A DNA stretch of 64,000 bases from Pseudomonas sp. (GTDB taxonomy: Bacteria > Pseudomonadota > Gammaproteobacteria > Pseudomonadales > Pseudomonadaceae): positions 310,001-374,000 of the forward strand of contig NZ_PEKX01000002.1 in NCBI RefSeq assembly GCF_002796985.1, given 5' to 3'. Under the pieces are notes generated by a model. That model was not told the origin of the DNA. It did not search any database and saw only the letters and a list, made by a program, of their open reading frames with translations. Both the position numbers and the translations under genes were made by a program. This document shows, piece by piece, positions 60,489 to 64,000 of this stretch (position 1 is the first letter of the stretch; each line of letters starts with the position of its first letter).

Positions 60489-61601
60489 GTGGAACGTATC
60501 GATCATCTGCTGCCGTGGAGCAGCCTGGGTAGCGAACGCCGCCTCAGCGTATTCCGCTATGGCAAGGGCTCGCGCAAGGTCTACATCCAGTCCAGCCTGC
60601 ACGCCGACGAGCTGCCGGGCATGCGCACCGCCTGGGAGCTCAAGCAGCGCCTGGCAGACCTGGAATCGCGCGGGCAACTGAATTGCGTCGTCGAACTGGT
60701 GCCGGTGGCCAACCCCATCGGCCTGGGCCAGACCCTGCAGGCCAGCCACCTGGGCCGTTTCGAGTTCGGCAGCGGGAAGAACTTCAATCGCGAGTTCGTT
60801 GAGCTCAGCGCTCTGGTTGCCGAGCGTGTCGGCGACAAGCTGGGTGCCGACGAAGCCGCCAACGTCGCGCTGATCCGCCAGGCCATGCGTGATGGCCTCG
60901 ACGCGCTGCCGCCGGCCTCGTCCGAGCTGCAGGGCATGCAGCGCATCCTGCTGCGCCACGCCTGCGACGCCGAAGTGGTGCTCGACCTGCACTGCGACTT
61001 CGACGCCGCCATCCACGTCTACGCGATCCCGCAGCACTGGCCGCGCTGGAAGTCGCTGGCAGCGCGTCTGAAAGCTGGCGTCGCTCTGCTTGCCGAAGAT
61101 TCCGGCGGCAGTTCCTTCGACGAATCCTGTTCGCTGCCCTGGCTGCGCCTGGCGCAGGCCTTCCCGCAGGCGGCGATTCCGCTGGCGTGCCTGGCGACCA
61201 CCGTCGAGCTGGGCGGTGTGGGCGATACCCGCGTCGATCAGGCGCAGGCCAACGCCGAAGCCATCCTCGGCTTCCTCGCCGAGCAGGGCCTGATCGCCGG
61301 CGACTGGCCGGCCGCCCCGGCCGACTGCTGCGAAGGCATGCCCTTCGAAGGCACCGAATACCTCTATGCACCCCACGTTGGCGTGGTGAGTTTCCTGCGC
61401 AAGGCGGGGGAGTGGGTAGAGAAGGGCGATGCACTGTTCGAGGTGGTCGACCCGCTGAACGACCAGGTCAGCACCGTTCGCGCCGGGACATCCGGTGTGC
61501 TGTTCGCCATCGAGCGTGGGCGCTACGCCCAGCCGGGGCTTTGGCTGGCCAAGGTGGCCGGGCGTGAGCCGTTCCGCAAGGGCCGGCTGATCAACGACTG
61601 A
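60489..61601 (+). CDS. aotO: AotO, zinc deacylase-like protein (succinylglutamate desuccinylase/aspartoacylase family)
   Basis: A 370-residue M14-type protein with zinc ligands H38 and E41 in SSLHADELPG and a His in VLDLHCDFDAAIH near residue 163. The C-terminal 80 residues form a barrel-like extension (HVGVVSFLRKAGEWVEKGD) typical of the AstE-like family. In P. aeruginosa the equivalent gene in the aot operon is called aotO; it is not needed for transport and its substrate is unknown. GTG 60489 follows GAGGAAAAG. Confidence 0.85.
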   Translation: MERIDHLLPWSSLGSERRLSVFRYGKGSRKVYIQSSLHADELPGMRTAWELKQRLADLESRGQLNCVVELVPVANPIGLGQTLQASHLGRFEFGSGKNFNREFVELSALVAERVGDKLGADEAANVALIRQAMRDGLDALPPASSELQGMQRILLRHACDAEVVLDLHCDFDAAIHVYAIPQHWPRWKSLAARLKAGVALLAEDSGGSSFDESCSLPWLRLAQAFPQAAIPLACLATTVELGGVGDTRVDQAQANAEAILGFLAEQGLIAGDWPAAPADCCEGMPFEGTEYLYAPHVGVVSFLRKAGEWVEKGDALFEVVDPLNDQVSTVRAGTSGVLFAIERGRYAQPGLWLAKVAGREPFRKGRLIND

Positions 61602-61618
61602 ATTCGAGAACCGACACC

Positions 61619-62383
61619 ATGTACAAACTGGAAATCCAGGACCTGCACAAGCGCTACGGCACCCATGAGGTGCTCAAGGGCGTCTCCCTGGCGGCGAAAG
61701 CGGGCGACGTGATCAGCATCATCGGCTCCTCCGGCTCGGGCAAGAGCACCTTCCTGCGCTGCATCAACCTGCTGGAGCAGCCCCACGCCGGCAAGATCCT
61801 GCTCAACGGCGAAGAGCTCAAGCTGGTGCCGAACAAGGACGGCGCGCTCAAGGCTGCCGACGCCAAGCAGCTGCAGCGCATGCGCTCGCGCCTGTCGATG
61901 GTGTTCCAGCACTTCAACCTGTGGTCGCACATGAGCGCCCTGGAAAACGTCATCGAAGCGCCAGTCCACGTGCTGGGCGTGTCGAAGAAAGAGGCGCTGG
62001 AAAAGGCTGAGCACTACCTGGCGAAAGTCGGCGTGGCGCACCGCAAGGACGCCTACCCCGCGCACATGTCCGGTGGTGAGCAGCAGCGCGTGGCCATCGC
62101 CCGTGCGCTGGCGGTCGAGCCGGAAGTCATGCTGTTCGACGAACCGACCTCGGCGCTCGACCCCGAGCTGGTCGGCGAAGTCCTGCGGGTGATGCAGGAC
62201 CTGGCCCAGGAAGGCCGCACCATGGTGGTGGTGACCCACGAGATGGGCTTCGCCCGCGAGGTCTCCAATCAGCTGGTGTTTCTGCACAAGGGCCTGGTGG
62301 AAGAGGCGGGCTGCCCGAAGGAAGTCCTGGCCAATCCGCAATCGGACCGCCTCAAGCAGTTCCTTTCCGGCAGCTTGAAGTAA
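61619..62383 (+). CDS. aotP: Arginine/ornithine ABC transporter ATP-binding protein AotP
   Basis: A 254-residue ABC ATPase: Walker A GSSGSGKST (36-44), signature MSGGEQQR, Walker B VMLFDEPTSALD and the switch His in VVTHEMGFA. It powers the AotQM permease. Length and layout match HisP-type ATPases. It lies 17 bases after aotO and 34 before argR. Confidence 0.96.
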   Translation: MYKLEIQDLHKRYGTHEVLKGVSLAAKAGDVISIIGSSGSGKSTFLRCINLLEQPHAGKILLNGEELKLVPNKDGALKAADAKQLQRMRSRLSMVFQHFNLWSHMSALENVIEAPVHVLGVSKKEALEKAEHYLAKVGVAHRKDAYPAHMSGGEQQRVAIARALAVEPEVMLFDEPTSALDPELVGEVLRVMQDLAQEGRTMVVVTHEMGFAREVSNQLVFLHKGLVEEAGCPKEVLANPQSDRLKQFLSGSLK

Positions 62384-62417
62384 GCTGTCTGTTACCGTCG
62401 CCTGGTGATCTAGCCGC

Positions 62418-63401
62418 ATGACCGCACAACGCATCGGATTCCTCCTCTGGCCGCACACGCGGGCGCTGACCCTCGCGCTGGCCGAGGAGGCCCTGCGGGC
62501 CGCCCGCCGGTTGCACCCCGAAGCGCTCTACGAACCGGTGTTCATGAGCGCCGAGACGGTCGCTGAGGCGGAGGGCTGGCGTCTGCCTGGGCAGGCCTGG
62601 AACGGCGTGCTGGAGCAGTGCCAGCGCATCTTCCTGGTCGCCGACGAGATTCCGCAGACGGTGCCCGCGCCGCTGGCTGCCGTGCTCAAGCAACTGTCGC
62701 GCAGTGGCGTAAGCATCGGCGCATTGTCTGCTGGCATCTACCCGCTGGCGCAGCTGGGCCTGCTCGACGGCTACCGCGCCGCCGTGCACTGGCGCTGGCA
62801 TGACGACTTCACCGAGCGTTACCCCAAGGTCATCGCCACCAATCACCTGTTCGAGTGGGATCGTGATCGCCTCAGCGCCTGCGGCGGCATGGCCGTGCTC
62901 GATCTGCTGCTGGCCGTGCTGTCCCGCGACCATGGCGCGGAACTGGCGGGCGCGGTATCCGAAGAGCTGGTGGTCGAACGCATCCGCGAAGGCTCCGAGC
63001 GCCAGCGCATTCCGCTGAAGAACCGCCTCGGTTCCAGCCATCCGAAGCTCACCCAGGCGGTGCTGCTGATGGAGGCGAACATCGAGGAGCCGCTGACCAC
63101 CGACGAAATCGCCCAGCACGTGTGCGTCTCGCGCCGCCAGCTGGAGCGCATCTTCAAGCAGTACCTGACCCGCGTGCCCAGCCAGTACTACCTGGAGCTG
63201 CGCCTGAACCGCGCGCGGCAGATGCTCATGCAGACCAGCAAGTCGATCATCCAGATCGGCCTGTCCTGCGGCTTCTCCAGCGGTCCGCACTTCTCCAGCG
63301 CCTACCGCAACTTCTTCGGCGTGACCCCGCGCGAAGATCGCAACCAGCGCCGCGGCCAGAGCGTCGCCGAGGCTGCCCCGGTGGTCGCCGAGCGCGGCTG
63401 A
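62418..63401 (+). CDS. argR: Arginine regulator ArgR (AraC/XylS family)
   Basis: A 327-residue regulator. The C-terminal AraC helix-turn-helix pair lies at about 215-320 (DEIAQHVCVSRRQLERIFKQ, IIQIGLSCGFSSGPHFSSAYR). The N-terminal part is a class I glutamine amidotransferase-like (DJ-1) domain that senses arginine. It is unrelated to E. coli ArgR. In P. aeruginosa it activates aot and aru genes and represses arginine synthesis genes; the TGTCGC sites at 57970 and 63703 fit this. It ends the aotJQMOP-argR operon. Confidence 0.95.
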   Translation: MTAQRIGFLLWPHTRALTLALAEEALRAARRLHPEALYEPVFMSAETVAEAEGWRLPGQAWNGVLEQCQRIFLVADEIPQTVPAPLAAVLKQLSRSGVSIGALSAGIYPLAQLGLLDGYRAAVHWRWHDDFTERYPKVIATNHLFEWDRDRLSACGGMAVLDLLLAVLSRDHGAELAGAVSEELVVERIREGSERQRIPLKNRLGSSHPKLTQAVLLMEANIEEPLTTDEIAQHVCVSRRQLERIFKQYLTRVPSQYYLELRLNRARQMLMQTSKSIIQIGLSCGFSSGPHFSSAYRNFFGVTPREDRNQRRGQSVAEAAPVVAERG

Positions 63402-63419
63402 TCCAGCCGAGAATGCCCC

Positions 63420-63495
63420 GTAGGGCGAATAACCTGGAACAGGTTATCCGCCGATGCGGGTAGGGCGGATAACGCTGGCGCGTTATGCGCCCTAC
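63420..63495. repeat. GTAGGGCG(A/G)ATAAC palindromic repeat, two copies
   Basis: GTAGGGCGAATAACCTGGAA (63420-63439) continues to GGTTATCCGCC at 63452. GTAGGGCGGATAACGC (63460-63475) pairs with GCGTTATGCGCCCTAC (63480-63495). The two copies are head-to-tail, and this family differs from the REP that follows. Confidence 0.8.
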
Positions 63496-63508
63496 TGCAC
63501 TGTCCTTT

Positions 63509-63585
63509 GTAGGAGCGAGCTTGCTCGCGAACGATCTTGCCGAATGTGCCGGTGTAAAGCGGTTCGCGAGCAAGCTCGCTCCTAC
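63509..63585. repeat. REP pair in inverted orientation
   Basis: A forward unit at 63509-63532 and an inverted unit at 63561-63585 are 28 bases apart, between argR and the aruC promoter. Confidence 0.9.
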
Positions 63586-63702
63586 AGCGAATGCCCTTCC
63601 TGCCTTATTCCTTTTTCCCCCGTTCGCCGAGCGAACAAATTCCACGCTCGCGTGTACCCGCAGCAGACCGCAGGCCTTACACTGCGCCTTCCCGACGCTT
63701 TC

Positions 63703-63796
63703 TGTCGCATTTTCGTAAGCCTCGGCAATTCGCGGGTTGGCGCTATAACAAGTTGTCGCATGGCGGCAATGACGGCCCGCTGTTCGTCCCTACAAT
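63703..63796 (+). promoter_or_regulatory. aruC promoter with two ArgR half-sites
   Basis: TGTCGC-N8-AA occurs at 63703-63718 and at 63754-63769, both perfect matches to the Pseudomonas ArgR half-site, 51 bases apart in direct orientation. TACAAT (63791-63796) is a good -10 box, and the second site covers the -35 region, as expected for an activated promoter. Confidence 0.72.
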
Positions 63797-63837
63797 CCAT
63801 TCATCGATAGCCGCCTCAACCAGGCAGGAGAACACCG

Positions 63838-64000
63838 ATGTCCGCTCCGCAAGCTCAGGTCCAACGCTCCGACTTCGACCAGGTCATGGTTCCCAACTAT
63901 TCGCCGGCAGCGTTCATTCCGGTGCGTGGCGAAGGCTCGCGAGTCTGGGATCAGAGCGGCCGAGAGCTAGTGGACTTCGCCGGCGGCATCGCGGTGAGCT
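63838..64000 (+). CDS. aruC: Succinylornithine/acetylornithine aminotransferase AruC (5' part only)
   Basis: The first 54 residues are visible, MSAPQAQVQRSDFDQVMV through NYSPAAFIPVRGEGSRVWD to FAGGIAVS, the N-terminus of class III PLP aminotransferases of the ArgD/AstC type. In P. aeruginosa AruC acts in arginine succinyltransferase catabolism and in arginine synthesis, and is ArgR-controlled. CAGGAG lies 8 bases before ATG 63838. The gene runs off the window, so the PLP Lys is not seen. Confidence 0.92.
   Translation, partial: MSAPQAQVQRSDFDQVMVPNYSPAAFIPVRGEGSRVWDQSGRELVDFAGGIAVS

Overview
The window is a gene-dense, high-GC chromosomal segment of a Pseudomonas. Many genes and gene orders match the P. 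aeruginosa lineage: ubiG-mupP-yciK next to mtaD/mtnA-gyrA-serC-pheA-hisC-tyrA/aroA-cmk-rpsA, then TRAP genes-acsA-aotJQMOP-argR-aruC, plus finR/fpr, erdR/dgkA, rhlG and an orphan ccoN4. Dispersed REP-type palindromes (GTAGGAGCGAGC...GCTCGCGAAC) and the gene set suggest a P. nitroreducens/citronellolis-like relative rather than P. aeruginosa itself. That placement is inference from recalled synteny and was not computed. I saw no prophage, transposase, CRISPR array, rRNA or tRNA.

Layout. 0-5.5 kb: small conserved proteins (DUF3820, PA3611-like), a DTW-domain tRNA modifier, a lone Bro-N protein, a DMT exporter, the response regulator ErdR and diacylglycerol kinase. 5.5-12.6 kb: FinR/Fpr, a VOC protein divergent from a small monooxygenase, TrmO, RhlG divergent from an ArnT-like glycosyltransferase, and DUF2784/DUF1456 proteins. 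12.6-21.8 kb: RimO, Kup, a DUF2790 protein, orphan CcoN with a Cys-rich CcoQ-like partner, Nudix, RluB with a repetitive tail, and a diguanylate cyclase. 22-39 kb: the conserved metabolic core (ubiquinone, MurNAc recycling, methylthioadenosine salvage, gyrase, and the aromatic amino acid/serine supraoperon ending in rpsA). 39-51 kb: transporters (EamA, RarD, MFS, FUSC), an NlpC/P60 hydrolase, Nudix, a reductase-like protein, a DEAD-box helicase, a zinc phospholipase-like exoprotein and a second DUF2790 protein. 51-64 kb: a LysR regulator, a TRAP transporter, AcsA, and the arginine/ornithine uptake operon with its regulator ArgR leading into aruC.

How the genes connect. MtaD and MtnA are divergent and sit in one methylthioadenosine salvage route. 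MupP recycles cell-wall MurNAc-6-P. SerC, PheA, HisC and TyrA-AroA serve serine and aromatic amino acid synthesis in one overlapping-gene operon, into which a free-standing APS kinase gene (cysC) appears inserted. ErdR is known from P. aeruginosa as an activator of acsA, and both are present here 51 kb apart. ArgR half-sites (TGTCGC-N8-AA) lie before both aotJ and aruC.

The window is mostly ordinary core genome. No clearly new multi-gene system was found. The most unusual points are the cysC insertion, the loss of the usual rpsA-ihfB adjacency, the Cys-tailed CcoQ-like protein beside orphan CcoN, the repetitive RluB tail, and the repeat clusters in the longer intergenic gaps.
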